Shown here: positions 37,563 to 48,628 of the stretch, one piece after another
How positions within the stretch are numbered: the stretch's first letter is position 1
Layout: each line of letters begins with the position of its first letter
NCBI GenBank assembly: GCA_009829735.1
Contig: CM020620.1
Coordinates: 8,262,545-8,326,544, forward strand
Length of the DNA stretch: 64,000 nt
Direction of reading: 5' to 3'
Source: Pyropia yezoensis
Lineage: Eukaryota; Rhodophyta; Bangiophyceae; Bangiales; Bangiaceae
Position numbers and translations under genes: made by a program
The notes under the pieces: model-generated
The model's input: only the letters and a program-made list of their open reading frames with translations
Told to the model about the DNA's origin: nothing
Databases searched by the model: none

Positions 37563-40119
37563 GAGCTTGGCCTTTGGCTGCTGTCGCTGCCTCAAACGGT
37601 TTTTAAAGCCGGGTGCCGCCTTGGCGGCCTGGCGCTCGACGGCCGGTGCAGGAACATCTCCGGCGGTGCTGGCGGTCGCGCGGCTGCCCGAGTCGAAAAG
37701 CAAACAGGCGGCCGGAGTGACGGAGTCCGGCGTCCCCGCCGGCGTGTGCGAGCCGTGCTACACTCGGCACAGGCGCGCGTACGGCGCCAGCCCTGCGGCT
37801 CCAGGAGGGTCTTCGGGAGCTGTTGGAGAGCTTCCCATCCCCCAGGGCCTCGCGCTGGACGCGAGCGCGGTGGCCGCGCTGCGCGCCAGAGTGCGTGACG
37901 CTGAGCAGCAAGCCACAGGCGTCGGGCGAGAGCTTCAAAACGCGCTCCGCCAGCTGCGAGACGCCGCGACCGAACAATGTGCGCCCGAGGCGAACGGCAC
38001 GACCGCACCCAACATCTCCCAACTACTACCGCCAAGTATAAAGGACTTCCGCGATGCACTTATTGGTGGCAAGTACGCCGAGGATCCGGGCAAGATCTTC
38101 TTTATGGAAATTGCAGCGGCTATCCTGCTGGATCTAACTCCATCCGAGATTGTCACCAAGCACTCCAACGGCGAGCCGTGCAAGTACGTCAAAGTCGCCG
38201 TTCCGCGCAAGGAAGATGTGCAGCCACGGCAGTCCAAGAGACGTCGTGCGGACGTTGAAGGCCTTCTCGGAGTGGGCGTGACTCAGCGCCCCTATGCCGC
38301 TGGGTCAGAGCAGACGGCGAGCGCTCCCGCCAGCGCCAGGGGGGGTGCACGAACCGGTGCGTGCCCTGCCGCTGTGCCAGTCGAGGCACGGGTTGGTTTG
38401 ATTGCCTCCGCGGGCGTCAAGGCGACGCAGTTCAACAAGCTGCGGCTGGGCTTTGGCGGCTCGCGGAGCCCGATGGCGAGCATCCCAGACTTGCGCGCAG
38501 CCCGCATGCGCCTGGCGGCCGCGGAGGCGAAGAAGGTCGCCGTGACCAGCACCGGAGCGCACCTATCCTCAGTGAGACTGGCCATCCAAGAGGCGGTGGA
38601 TGCCTTGGCGGCCTCCGGCCTCTTCATCGACCGGCTCCTCCGCGGCCCAGACGGAAAGGAGTACGCCCAGACGGACGCGTACACCCCGCCGGCCGCAGCG
38701 GACGAGGAGCTGTGGGCTGCCAGCCCGCCCGTCCACGTCAAGGACATCCACGTCTCCATTGGTGTGGACAAGGGCGGGTCGCCGAGCTCGGTTAAGATTG
38801 TTGCTGGAATTATCAACCAGAGTCGTCCAAATTGGATTTCAAATGCGATTTTGGTGGCCGTGTGCCCTGCGGCGAAGGACAAGCATGCGCAGCTCACGGC
38901 CATGCTGGCGGAGCACCTTCTGCAGCTGCGGCAGCTGGTGCGTCAAGGTATTGTCGTGGCGGGCACGCGGCGGGCAGTCCGTCTTTTCGCCTCTGGCGAC
39001 TACGAGGCGTTATGCGCCATCCACGGCCACAAGGGGCCGAATGCCAGTATGCCGTGCTTGTGGTGTTACAGCACGAGGGCACCGCGTGCCGCCCAGGCGG
39101 CTCTGGACGCCCAGTTCGGCACGCTGCAGGATCTTCAAGGGGTGCGGTTGCTGCGTACGGCCGCACACTTGCGCGCAATGCACGCCACGCACTCGAGCGG
39201 CAGCGACGGGGCGCTCGTCCTTGCCGTGCACCGGTCGATTGCGCAGCGGCCGCTGATTGGTATTGATCCGCGTCAAGTGGTTCCAATTCCATTGCACATC
39301 CTCTTGGGAGTTACGATTCGACTTCTGCGATTGGCGACTGAAATCGTCATCCTCTGTAAGTCGCCGGCGATCGGGCGAGTTTATGCGGACGAATTGGCGG
39401 TCGAACTACGATTGGCTGTTCGTGTCGAGCCGACGCCCTACCACGGCGGCGTCTTCATCGGGCGTGACTGCCACGCCATCGCCGAGAAGAGCGACGTGGT
39501 CTGTGCGACGCTTGCGCCGCTCGTCCCCAAAAAGGACTCAGACGCGTATACAAAAGCGTGGGAGCTGTGGCGGGGCGTGCGGTCGACTTTGAGCCGCGCG
39601 GCCGTTATCAGCCGGGAGGAGTCCGTGCGGTTTCGTGCGGACACGAGGGAGTTTGTAACCCTCCTGTGTCGCTCGTTCCCCTGGGTGCGCGTGTCTCCAA
39701 AGCTGCATGCGCTGTGGTGCCACGCACCAGACTTTCTCGACCGTTTTGGCAGTATTGGCCTGTACGGCGAGCAGGGCATTGAGGCCTGGCACGGGCACAT
39801 GAACCAGCATGCGGACGAGTACCCGGCCGCGACCGAGCTGGAGTCCGCGTCAATGTATCTTCGGGCGATGGCGCTCGCTCGGGACGCGAGTGACTCCCAT
39901 AGATCGCCGCATACGCGGCGGTCATCTGCGGCACCGGGGGCGAGGCGAGCTACCAAGCCGGGGGACGGACGACTCAAGGAGAACAAAGTCGCCGTACCCC
40001 TGTGCGACTCGACTGAGGAGCAGGCGGTCAAGGAGGGCGAGAAGTGGGCTGGCTCTCAGTTCGAAGAGGCCGATCGAATTGCGTCTTCGTTTCTCGGCCG
40101 CATTGCTGGTTCCATGTAG
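37563..40119 (+). CDS. Large transposase-like protein of unknown superfamily (3' exon, ~852 codons)
   Basis: The open frame begins at a TTG at 37,405 inside the MITE and has no early ATG. A long pyrimidine tract ending CAACAG at 37,557-37,562 looks like a 3' splice site, so the start is probably in an upstream exon. Features in order: a Cys pair region (CCRCLKRF, then CEPCYTRHRR), a coiled-coil (ALRARVRDAEQQATG), DIHVSIGVDKGG, ASGDYEALCAIHGHKGP with PCLWC, PIPLHILLGVTIRLL, PYHGGVFIGRDCHAI, HALWCHAPDFLDRFGSIGL and EQGIEAWHGHMNQHADEYP. This motif order recalls uncharacterised repeat-associated proteins of animals, probably with an RNase H-type fold, but I cannot name a family. It ends just before the 3' terminal region of the right element. 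Confidence 0.55.
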
Positions 40120-40439
40120 GAAACGTACAAACCTTCTTGCTTTCTCGAACCATTGGCTCAAAAAGCCCACCACAGCATGTCACCAGAGCTGTCCTGGCCG
40201 GGGTAGTCCCCTACACGTGGACATACTTTTCATATACATGAGCTTCTTGCATCTGAAGATAGAAACTTACTGACAGAGAGACGTGCAGCCACTCACACAA
40301 GAGAATTGCAGGGCGATATCCAACCAGAGCGGACCTGAGACCTCGAAACCCGTAAGGCAAGGATCGGCCTCTGTTAACTAGACGTGCCGCCTCCTGGGAG
40401 GAGGCGGAAAGTGTTTGCCGGAAGGGCAACAACGGACGC
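40120..40439. other. 3' flank of the large ORF
   Basis: Ordinary-composition sequence without a clear frame. It probably contains the transcript end of the preceding gene. From 40,440 the shared terminal region of the element begins. Confidence 0.35.
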
Positions 40440-40703
40440 CGGCGTCGAGCGGTGTGGACATACAAAAAATGACCTCTGATCGAGAACAAGTTGCGTGACA
40501 CCCGAAGAATTTCACTGGCTCAAATATTGCTCCCTCGCATTAAGTCTTTCGGGGAGCGATGCGGCGCAGCCTCTCAACGTACGTGGCGGCGCCGCGTATG
40601 TTGCGTGCCGCGCTGCACCGCGGGGCCCCGCCGCGTGCCGCCAGCCAATGGGAGTGTCGCATCCCGGGCTGCAGCATCTGCGAACGCGGTCTGCGAACAG
40701 GCC
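40440..40703 (-). repeat. 3' terminal region and TIR of the right element
   Basis: The reverse complement of this stretch matches 23,330-23,590. It ends CTGCGAACGCGGTCTGCGAA then CAGGCC, followed by TGA. Confidence 0.8.
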
Positions 40704-40706
40704 TGA
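40704..40706. repeat. TGA flanking the composite Harbinger block, right
   Basis: Matches the TGA at 23,327-23,329 in the same orientation, consistent with a 3-bp duplication of the whole 17.4-kb block. Confidence 0.5.
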
Positions 40707-42450
40707 GGGGGCCGACGCTCGTGCCGCCGTCGCTGCGCTAGGCGTCGATTGGCCGTCATCGCCGCGTTGGACGTCCATTGGCCGCCGACGCCGCGCTGAG
40801 CGTCCATTGGCCGGTGCAGGGCGGCCGATTTCGGCGCGGCTGTGGGTCGTGACGGCGGGCACGTTTGCACCGCTGTTCCCCGGCAGGGAAGAGAGCGCGC
40901 GGCGTGGGCGGCAGCAGCGGCGGCCAGGGGGCAGAGGTCGCGGCGGCTGGGGGGGCAGCGACCTCGGGGGGCGGGGGGGGGGGGGTAGCTCCTTCGGCCG
41001 AGGGGGCGGCGGCAGCGGCGACCGGGGGAGCGGCAGCGGTGGCGCCCTGTCCCCCAAGCTCTGTCCCCCAACCACTGGTGGAAGTCTCCCGGCGGCCGCG
41101 GCGGCGGCTTGCCGCGGCCATACGAATGGCAGCGTGGCCGACGCCCTGGGGGCGGCGTCGAGCGTGGTGGCACTCTTGGGCCTGGGCGCCATCCTCCGCA
41201 CTGCTCTGCGGCGGCGTCCACGCGGCCGTGTCGGGCGCGGGGGGGGGAGCGACGCCCGCCGGGCCGCCGCACTCACCCTTCCCGCCGTCGCGGCGCGGGT
41301 GGCCGCCGACGGGGCCACCCCTTCGCGGCGACCTCGGTTGCGTCTGCAGCGGCAGCGGCAGCAGAAGAGGCGCGGGGCGCGGGGGCGGCGACCGCGGTGC
41401 GCGGGGGAGACCCGTGGGGCGGCGGCGCCCACGACCAAGGCCGATGGCGGGGGCGGCGACGGCGGCGTGGGAGGGTGCGTGGCACCGGTCGGTCCGCCGC
41501 CGGCGGTGGTGGTGGCCGCCGTCGCCATCGCCGCCGCCGGCGCAGAGATAGCCGCCGCCGACGTGGCCGCCGCGGCGGCCAGCCACCCCGCAGCCGCCTC
41601 GTCCGGGCGGTGGTGGCCAGCGTCGCCGGCTTAATCGCCGCCGTCCTGGCGGTGGTGGGCGTGGAGGTGTTGCACCACGGCCGCACCTCTGCCGCCGGCG
41701 AAGCTGCCGCTGTGGGGGAGGGGGCGGGAGAGGTGGGGGGGGTAGGGGGGGGGGGCGGAGGGGGCGGAAGGGGTGAGAAGGGGGGGGAGGGAAGGTGAGG
41801 GGTGGGAGGGGGATGAGGAGGGGGAAGGGGGGATAGAAGCAGCACCGCCCGCCGACCATCTCAGAAGAAATGTATCCCAAAGAAAGAGCAACGCCCGAAA
41901 AACTTTATCTCCCAAAGAAGGAAGCAGCATACCGCCCTCGAGGCGAGGAAAGACGAAGAAGCGTCGCGCCGCGCTCCCATCGTCATGGCGGGGGCGCGCG
42001 ACCGAGGGGAAGGGGAGGAGGGAGGCGGGGAGGCGGGAAGAGGAGGATGACGACGCCCGCCTCTCCGCGCGCCCATCGTGCCACGGGCCGCGCGCGCGCG
42101 CGCGGGCGACGGTCTCTGTCCCGCCGGGCCCCTGAGGCCTCGGGCCCGGGCCCCAGGCCACGATCGATGCGGGCAAGCGGCTCTGGGGGGGGGGAGGCGA
42201 TCGTGAGGGGGGGGGGGGGCGTAGCAGGCACGCCGCCCGCGCACGGACGCGGCGTCCGACATCCCGGGGGACTTGTCGGAACGATCGGCATTTCCACCAG
42301 TGTAGCCGCGTCCGACGCCCTTCCGACGATCGACGTGCACCAGTAGCTTTGTAGTGTCATCAAGTTTTTACAATTGGGTATTTGTAATATTCACCTGGTA
42401 GTTCAAATGTTGGGTGGATGTCGTTCAAATCTTGAGTGGAAGCCCGCAAT
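40707..42450. other. G+C-rich low-complexity region before the host genes
   Basis: Frames are open on both strands (longest about 340-380 codons) with Gly, Ala, Arg and Pro runs and no domain. G tracts occur at 40,970-40,985, 41,730-41,790 and 42,205-42,222. Repeated GTCCATTGGCCG(C/G) words occur at 40,740-40,820. From 42,340 the composition becomes normal, which marks the edge of the gene block. Confidence 0.45.
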
Positions 42451-42941
42451 GCTGTACTTTATAGGTCCACTCTTCGAGAGGCTTCTCAGAGGGAAAGGAA
42501 GCCTCAAGTAGCATACGGCCTTTCAAACCTCGTCGGACCTAAAACTGGTTCGCCTCCTGCCTGCCGTCCCAGCGTATGACCGTCGACTCTGCTGACGCCA
42601 TCCGCTTGCGCGTGGAGTGTGCTGCCGCGTCCTGCACTCCTGTGACGGTCGTGGCACCCTTGGATGTGTATGCACCACCGAGAGGCACTTTCATCCTCGT
42701 CCTCCTGGTGAGACAACACCCTCTGTATGTCCCAGTCTTGATACTGCCACCGACCTCTGCTATCGGCTTGACCTTGCGCCTTCCCGTCACCCTCTGTACA
42801 ACCAACGCTGGCTTGCGCAGTACCTTGCGTGCACCACCCCCTCTACAGACTTCTCTCTGCCTGCTGCGGGACTGCTCGTTCTGTGGCGCGCTACGTGGCT
42901 GCTGCTGCTCTGGGCCGCGCTACGGGCTGCGCTCCCTCACA

Positions 42942-43898
42942 ATGGGACGCAACTTTTACGATGTGCTTGGCGTCCCCAAGGACGCCGACGAGGCCACCCT
43001 TCGCAAAGCGTACCGGAAGCTCGCCCTCAAGTACCACCCTGACAAGAACCCTGACAACAAGACTGCAGAGGAGAAGTTTAAGGAGGTGAGTCACGCCTAC
43101 GAGGCCCTATCTGACCCAAAGAAGAAGGAGCTGTACGACCAGTATGGGGAGGAAGGCCTGGCGGCATCGGAGAGTGGTGCCCCGCCGCCTGGGGCCGGTG
43201 GCGGCGGCTTTCCTGGCATGCATTCGCGATTCTCGTCGTCGGCCTACAACTTCACCGACCCGCGGACGCTGTTTGAGGAGATGCTTGGCGGGGGCTTTGG
43301 TGGTGCCAGCTTCTCCAACAACGGCTTTGGCGGCGGGTATGACCAAAGGGGCTTTCATGAACAGCACGTGCGTAAGGCGCCTGACCAAGAGGTGCCTTTA
43401 CTGCTTACGCTCGAGGAGCTGTACCATGGGTGCGTCAAGAAGCGGAAAATCTCTCAGCCGGGGAGCGGTGGGAGCACGAAGATGCTGGACATTCCCGTCA
43501 AGCCCGGCTATCGTGCGGGTATGAAGATTCGGGTGAATGGCTACGCTGGCGGTCACGCAGGACAGCAACCTGGCGACCTCATCTTTGTCGTTCAAGAAAA
43601 GGAGCACCCACGCTTCACCCGCGAAGGCAACAACCTGGTGCTGAGGAAACAGATACCGCTGGTGGACGCCCTTGCTGGCTCGGTGCAGACTGTGGAGCTG
43701 ATTAGCGGTCGCCAGATCCGGGTATCTGTGCCCGAGATCCTGTCGCCGGGCAAGGAGAAGGTTATCCACGACGGCGGTATGCCTATCTTTAAGAACACAA
43801 CGGGCGCCAAGGGCGACCTCATCATCCGGTTTGACATTTTGTTCCCGACGTTCCTGAGCCAGGAGAAGCGCAGCAAGTTGCGAGAGCTGCTATCGTAG
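42942..43898 (+). CDS. Type II DnaJ/Hsp40 co-chaperone (DNAJB1/Sis1-like)
   Basis: 318 residues. The J domain occupies about 3-70 ([20 protein letters not shown]) with HPD at 32-34, which activates Hsp70 ATP hydrolysis. It is followed by a Gly/Phe-rich segment ([18 protein letters not shown]) and then directly by the C-terminal substrate-binding domain ([35 protein letters not shown] and [15 protein letters not shown]). No CXXCXGXG zinc repeats are present, so it is type II. I chose ATG at 42,942 because homology starts at its third residue. The open frame continues upstream to 42,576 but that part is Leu/Cys/Pro-rich leader without similarity. No signal peptide; likely cytosolic. A TTTATA lies near 42,457. 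Confidence 0.93.
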   Translation: MGRNFYDVLGVPKDADEATLRKAYRKLALKYHPDKNPDNKTAEEKFKEVSHAYEALSDPKKKELYDQYGEEGLAASESGAPPPGAGGGGFPGMHSRFSSSAYNFTDPRTLFEEMLGGGFGGASFSNNGFGGGYDQRGFHEQHVRKAPDQEVPLLLTLEELYHGCVKKRKISQPGSGGSTKMLDIPVKPGYRAGMKIRVNGYAGGHAGQQPGDLIFVVQEKEHPRFTREGNNLVLRKQIPLVDALAGSVQTVELISGRQIRVSVPEILSPGKEKVIHDGGMPIFKNTTGAKGDLIIRFDILFPTFLSQEKRSKLRELLS

Positions 43899-44747
43899 AC
43901 GGAGCCCACTTGTATCTTTTTCTGGAATATCATTCTGTTTTGCATCCCCTCCATGTGTGAGTGCGTGTGTGGCAGTACGCACGCGTGCCACTCCCGCGGC
44001 GATGAGCTGCTGTTAGAGTTGACGGCGACGGAGTGTCGCCTGATGCGCCGCGGCGCTTACGTGATGATGGCATGCCGCAGGCGCGCGCTGTGTTGGTTGG
44101 CGCGGGTAGCTGCAGGGCTGGTGTGACTGGTGCGGGTAGCTGCAGGGCTGGCGTGTCTGGCGCGGGTAGCGACAGGGCTGGTGTGGCTGGGTATCGTCAC
44201 GGCGGGTCTGGCTGCTCGTTGCCACGTCTTGTGACCTGCCAGCTGAGTTCTGACAGTTGGTGTCAGCGCGTAGCGGATGTGGTTGCAGTGGGGCCTGTAT
44301 CTCCAAGCGAAGGAGAGGGGCGTCACTCCTGTGCAGCCGGTAGTTGTGTCCGTGATGGCGGTGGGCGTGCTCCACAGTCGTCCCTGGCTCTACGCTGCCT
44401 GACCTGTCGCGGGCGGTGGGACATGCTTCATTGTCGTCCGTGGTTTGTGGTTGTACGCTGCCGTAATCGTCCCTGGCGAGGGTCGGCGGCTGTGCCCAAT
44501 GTGGGGGTGCCAACGGCTGAGGGCCAACATGGCCGCGTGCCTTTCACCGGAGCGGATGCGGGGGTGTGCGCACGCGCGTCGCGTTCCTGGCGAGTTTCGG
44601 TTGGGTCTAGTTTTAGTCGTGCTGCGCTGCACACGTTGAGGGTATTCCTCAAGTAGATCATACGCAAGCCCGCGTTTCGATTGCGCTTGTACGCAACGCG
44701 GACAAGTCACACGAGAGCAGTCTAACGAGGCCATGGAGAGTTGCATC
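43899..44747. other. Intergenic region between convergent DnaJ and MFS genes
   Basis: No convincing gene. The 3' ends of the plus-strand DnaJ and the minus-strand transporter face each other here. It contains the minisatellite at 44,099-44,188. Confidence 0.4.
44099..44188 (+). repeat. Three-copy 30-bp tandem repeat
   Basis: Three consecutive 30-bp units built on GCGGGTAGCTGCAGGGCTGG differ at a few positions each. Non-coding. Confidence 0.8.
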
Positions 44748-47015
44748 CTATACCGGTGGTCCCCTAGCAGAATCCAGCACCGACGGTCCAGCATAGGTGG
44801 CGGGCCCGGGCGCCGTCTTGGGGCGCGCCACGTATACCCGGTCGCGCAGCGAAAAGGCAGCCTTGTAGCTGCTCACCAGCGTAAAGTCATCGTCGGCCTC
44901 TTCGGAGTCCGAGTCCCAATCGTCTTCGTCGGCACTGTCGCCCTCCGCATCGAGCGTGGAGCCGGGAACGGCCACCAGCGGTCGGGCGGGGCGGGGGAGA
45001 CCGTCGGCTCCCACCGGCATGGCCGTGGCAATGGCCTTCGCGTCGTCAACCGCGGGCGACGAGGCCACACTAGCGGCGGCGACGGCGGCGTCGGTCACAC
45101 CCGCCTCGACACCGTCTTGGCCGGCGGCCAGGTCGGTCACGTCGACCAACACACCCACCGACCCGTCGGGGAGGCGTACCTCAAACGCTGCCTCCACCCG
45201 GTGGGTGCACAGAGTGGCGCCGAGTGCGCCCGCAGACGCGGCCGCCGCGACCAGGTAGTAGGCATTGTAGGCAGACCGCGGCACGCCGTCGGCGGTGAGG
45301 CCCGCGACCGCGGTCGCCGCCTGCCGTCGCCCCTCAAAGTTAAGCACCGCAATGCCGCCTGCCGAAATGGCCTCCCCCACCCCCATCATCAGCCCCGCCG
45401 CGACGCCAAACACCGCGCTCCCATTCGCAGGGGAAAACACTTCCCGGGACAGCACCGCCAGGTTGCCGGCGGTGGCTGAAAAGGCCACGTAGAGGGTGAC
45501 CAGGGCGGCGAAAAAGGCGCCAAAGCCGCCCGGCCCGGCGCTGCCACCCAGAACGGCCATGGCGAGGAACGAGACCGTTTGCACAACCATCAGCAGCACC
45601 AGGCTGTTTTTCGCGCCAGACCACAGCCACCGGCTGCCGGGCACCACCAGGATGTCCACAGCAATGCCCCCAGCCAGGCGGGCGGCAATGCCCACCCCGT
45701 TCATGACAGCAAACTTGAGCGGCAGGCCCGCCACGGCGGCCGCCTCGGGGCTATCAAAGAAGACGCCTGTGGTGGAGAAGAACCAAGGCAGACACGCGCC
45801 AAAGCCCAGTTGGCCGACCAGGCAGATGTACATGTAGAGCCAAAACTGGTGGAGCGTCACAAGTGATGACCACGGCAGCGCCGTGCCGTTGACGCCTCCC
45901 CCATCGGTCGGTGCCGCAGGGGGGGCGACGGTGGCGGCGGTCGGTTCCACGTCAGAGCCGCCGCCGCCGCCGCCCATGCGCCGTACGGCGGGGAGGGCGC
46001 CCCCATTCGACGACGCGGCCGCCACCGTCGGCCCCGACGACCCGTTGGTGGAGTGGTCACTGCCACCCTCTTTCGCAACAGGCCGCTTTGGCGGGGGTGG
46101 TCGGCCACTGCGGGAGGTCCCCGTCGGCAGGGGTGGATGCCCCCCCGCTCGCCGCCGCCGTGGTTGATGGCCGCTGCCGCTGCCGCCACCGTTCGAGGAG
46201 GAGACGCTACCATAGCCCCCCCCCGCTTGCACCGTCGCCGTCGCCATCGCCGCCGTCGCCGCAGGGCCCGCCCCCGCCTCCGACAGCAGCGCCGTGGCTG
46301 GGTCGGCAGCGGATGCCACCCCCTCCCCCCCCCCCGCATCTGGCCCGTCCACCTCTGGCGGGAAGGAAAGCCACGGCGTAAGGGCCAAGCACGGCACCGC
46401 CCACAGCGCGGCGGTGGCGTAGACGGCACCCACCGCGCCGAGATGACGGACGAGTGATGCAAAGACGGCGGCAAAGACCATCCCCCCCCCCCCAAACGCG
46501 GTCATCCCCACCCCCGTGGCGAGCCCCGTACGGCGGCGGGGCGCCCACGCGGCGAGCAGCTCCACCGCGAGGAGGTAGTAGACGCCCAGCGCCACCCCCT
46601 GCGCCGCCACCGCCAGCGTCATGGCGGCGGCCCAGCGGCGCGATGCGGCATCCGCCGCGAATGCCAGGCACCCAAAGCAGGCAGCCGAGCACAGCGACAG
46701 CCGCCGCGCCAGCCGGGACCGCCCGCCGCCCCCGCCGGGGGTGGCCGACAGCACGAGGCCCGCGGCGAGCATCGCGGGCGCAGACACCAGGCTCATCAGG
46801 CCCAGTGAGGAGGACCACACGCCCGCCAGGGGGTGCGCGTCCCCGCCGCTGCCGCTGCCGCCGCCGCTGTCGCCACGCAGCGCGTCCATGGCGGGAGAAA
46901 AGATGGAAAGGGAGTACGTGGAGCCGGCAATGAGCATCAGCAGGCAGGCGCCGACCAGGTTGACCACCTGCGCGTGGGAGCCCGCGGGCGCGCGCCGGTG
47001 GCTGCCGCCCGCCAT
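44748..47015 (-). CDS. Major facilitator superfamily transporter, nodulin-like type (755 aa)
   Basis: I chose ATG at 47,015 (MAGGSHRRAPAGSHAQVV) because the first membrane segment starts 20 residues later; the frame extends to 47,216 with Pro/Arg-rich leader. About 12 hydrophobic segments are visible in two groups: VNLVGACLLMLIAGSTYS-like segments 1-6 in residues 20-215, and VTLHQFWLYMYICLVGQ-like segments 7-12 from about residue 390 to 590. They are separated by a long Gly/Ser-rich cytosolic loop. AGSTYSLSIFSPAMDAL resembles the start of plant nodulin-like MFS proteins. The C-terminus is a long acidic tail (DSADEDDWDSDSEEADDD). Substrate cannot be told from sequence. It probably sits in the plasma or an organelle membrane. 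Confidence 0.82.
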   Translation of the reverse strand: MAGGSHRRAPAGSHAQVVNLVGACLLMLIAGSTYSLSIFSPAMDALRGDSGGGSGSGGDAHPLAGVWSSSLGLMSLVSAPAMLAAGLVLSATPGGGGGRSRLARRLSLCSAACFGCLAFAADAASRRWAAAMTLAVAAQGVALGVYYLLAVELLAAWAPRRRTGLATGVGMTAFGGGGMVFAAVFASLVRHLGAVGAVYATAALWAVPCLALTPWLSFPPEVDGPDAGGGEGVASAADPATALLSEAGAGPAATAAMATATVQAGGGYGSVSSSNGGGSGSGHQPRRRRAGGHPPLPTGTSRSGRPPPPKRPVAKEGGSDHSTNGSSGPTVAAASSNGGALPAVRRMGGGGGGSDVEPTAATVAPPAAPTDGGGVNGTALPWSSLVTLHQFWLYMYICLVGQLGFGACLPWFFSTTGVFFDSPEAAAVAGLPLKFAVMNGVGIAARLAGGIAVDILVVPGSRWLWSGAKNSLVLLMVVQTVSFLAMAVLGGSAGPGGFGAFFAALVTLYVAFSATAGNLAVLSREVFSPANGSAVFGVAAGLMMGVGEAISAGGIAVLNFEGRRQAATAVAGLTADGVPRSAYNAYYLVAAAASAGALGATLCTHRVEAAFEVRLPDGSVGVLVDVTDLAAGQDGVEAGVTDAAVAAASVASSPAVDDAKAIATAMPVGADGLPRPARPLVAVPGSTLDAEGDSADEDDWDSDSEEADDDFTLVSSYKAAFSLRDRVYVARPKTAPGPATYAGPSVLDSARGPPV

Positions 47016-48157
47016 GCCAGGTGTTGGGGCTGGGGACCGCCGCAGGGGTGTGGAGGGTGGGGCGTGGAGGGTGTGTGGGGGGGTTGGCGGGTGAGAAGTG
47101 CAAGCGCACCGCCGCGCGTGCGCACGGTCCAGCGGGAAAGGCCCCCACAGCGGCGGCTCGCACGCCAACGCACCCGCACCGCGGGGGCGGCCAGCCGCTC
47201 GCCTGGTTGTCCACACGCGTCAGCGCGCAGCGCGGCACCGCCCGCCGCCGCCGCCGCAGCCGGGGAAACCACAGAGGTGCTCGCCACGCGCGTCGGCGAG
47301 CAGCTCTCCAACGTGGGTGCGCCGCGAGGGAAAGTGGGGGGATGGGCGCCCCCAGACACGTATGTATGGGTTTAGACGCAGGGCACGTGGGAGAGGTGGG
47401 GGGGGACGTGTTGTGGCGGGCACGGCTGGGTGGGGCAGCGCCGCTACCGCGCAGCTGGGTGAGTGCGGCCGCCTAGCGTTCCCGCGCGTGTGGAAGCTGT
47501 GTCTGTGTGCTTTTTCCTTGTCTCGTCCGTGGGCCGGACGGCGGAGGCGCGACCGGCGGTGGCGGGCCGGGCCGCGGACGTGATCCCCCCATGGAGGAGG
47601 AGGATTGAGGTTGGTGGGTGCCCCACGAGGCGGGATCGCTACTAAGCCACAAATCTCGAGACAGCCCACCATGGTACTCTCCACGGGGGGCGACTTGTGA
47701 CGGCCGACGGCAGACCAGCCGCACATACCGGACACGTGGAGGGTGTCGGCCGGATCATTGGGCCCGATGGCCCGCGGGCCGAGCGTCACGAAGCGCTTGC
47801 CGAGGCGCCGCAGACACGTCGAGGTAGCCCGCCTGTTCTCATGAAGGTCGACCAGAGTCCAAGTCGGTAAGTCCTGGAAACAACCAGACACAGTGTCATG
47901 AGCGCGTTCATGCGCGAAGGGCGCCTACGAGGAGTCCCTGCGGTGTCCCTGAGATGCCCCGTGAGACGTAATAAAATGCAAAGCCAGTCTGAGGGTACGA
48001 ACAGAGCCCAGGACACATTTGATTGACAGAGAGAAACAAGACCGCACAGCAGTTGGACTTGGATGCTGCAACATGAACGTGGCCCCCAGACGCGCCGCCC
48101 GCGGCCACGCTTGATGCTCTTGGTGCTCCGTGACGTCACGGAGGCGTGGCAGCGACG

Positions 48158-48209
<52 letters not shown>

Positions 48210-48628
48210 GCGGCGGCCTCGGCGACGGCGGCCTCGGCGGCAGTGGCGGCGACGCACAACGCCCACTAGGCCTCTAAATTCAGGAGGGGAGGCATCAATC
48301 GTGGCCACGGGCAGCGCGTCGTGGCCAATGTCCCCGCCGTCCTCAGCCGCGCCCCATCGTCGTCACAAGCCATCGCACCCGGGCTGCCACCCCACAGCCG
48401 GCACATAATGGGCGGCAAGGACCGACGTTGCTCTGTCGGCCACGACGGCGGCGCGACCGCACTGGCGGAATGAATCGCAATTCAGGGGGGGGGGGGGGGG
48501 AGGAGGAGCGGTGAGAGGAAAGACGGGCAAGCACCTGGTGGGACGGCAGCACCCGCGGTGTATGCTTTCTTTTGCAGAGATAGAGGACGGCGCCCCACCA
48601 CCAACCATCGCGTCCACGTCTTGACTTC
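47016..48628. other. Intergenic region upstream of the transporter
   Basis: The promoter of the minus-strand transporter should lie near 47,016-47,300. No TATA box is obvious. A CGG microsatellite lies at 48,157-48,217 and a G tract at 48,485-48,500. The region also contains the 3' end of the helicase gene. No gene is supported. Confidence 0.4.
48157..48217 (+). repeat. (CGG)n microsatellite
   Basis: About twenty CGG units, interrupted once by CAG. The poly-Ala or poly-Arg frames over it are by-products. Confidence 0.85.

Larger units (their letters stand above)
36025..40703 (+). mobile_element. PIF/Harbinger-like transposon, right element
   Basis: The TIR tip GGCCTGTTCGCAGACCGCG and the next 7 bases are perfectly inverted at 40,678-40,703. 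The left (5') end resembles the inner end of the left element over about 70 bp, and the right end shares about 260 bp with the left element's outer end. It holds a transposase N-terminal fragment, a MITE and a large unrelated ORF, so it is probably a decayed Harbinger with other elements nested in it, or a non-autonomous carrier. It lies head to head with the left element. Confidence 0.7.

Noticed and set aside
40707-41830. 340-380 codon frames on both strands
   Set aside because: Low-complexity composition, G tracts inside the frame and no recognisable domain or start context.
42576-42941. N-terminal extension of the DnaJ protein
   Set aside because: It is in frame but Leu/Cys/Pro-rich with no similarity to the family, and the J domain begins right after the Met at 42,942. 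A targeting leader cannot be fully excluded.
48063-48310. Alanine- or arginine-rich small protein
   Set aside because: It is produced entirely by translation of the CGG microsatellite.
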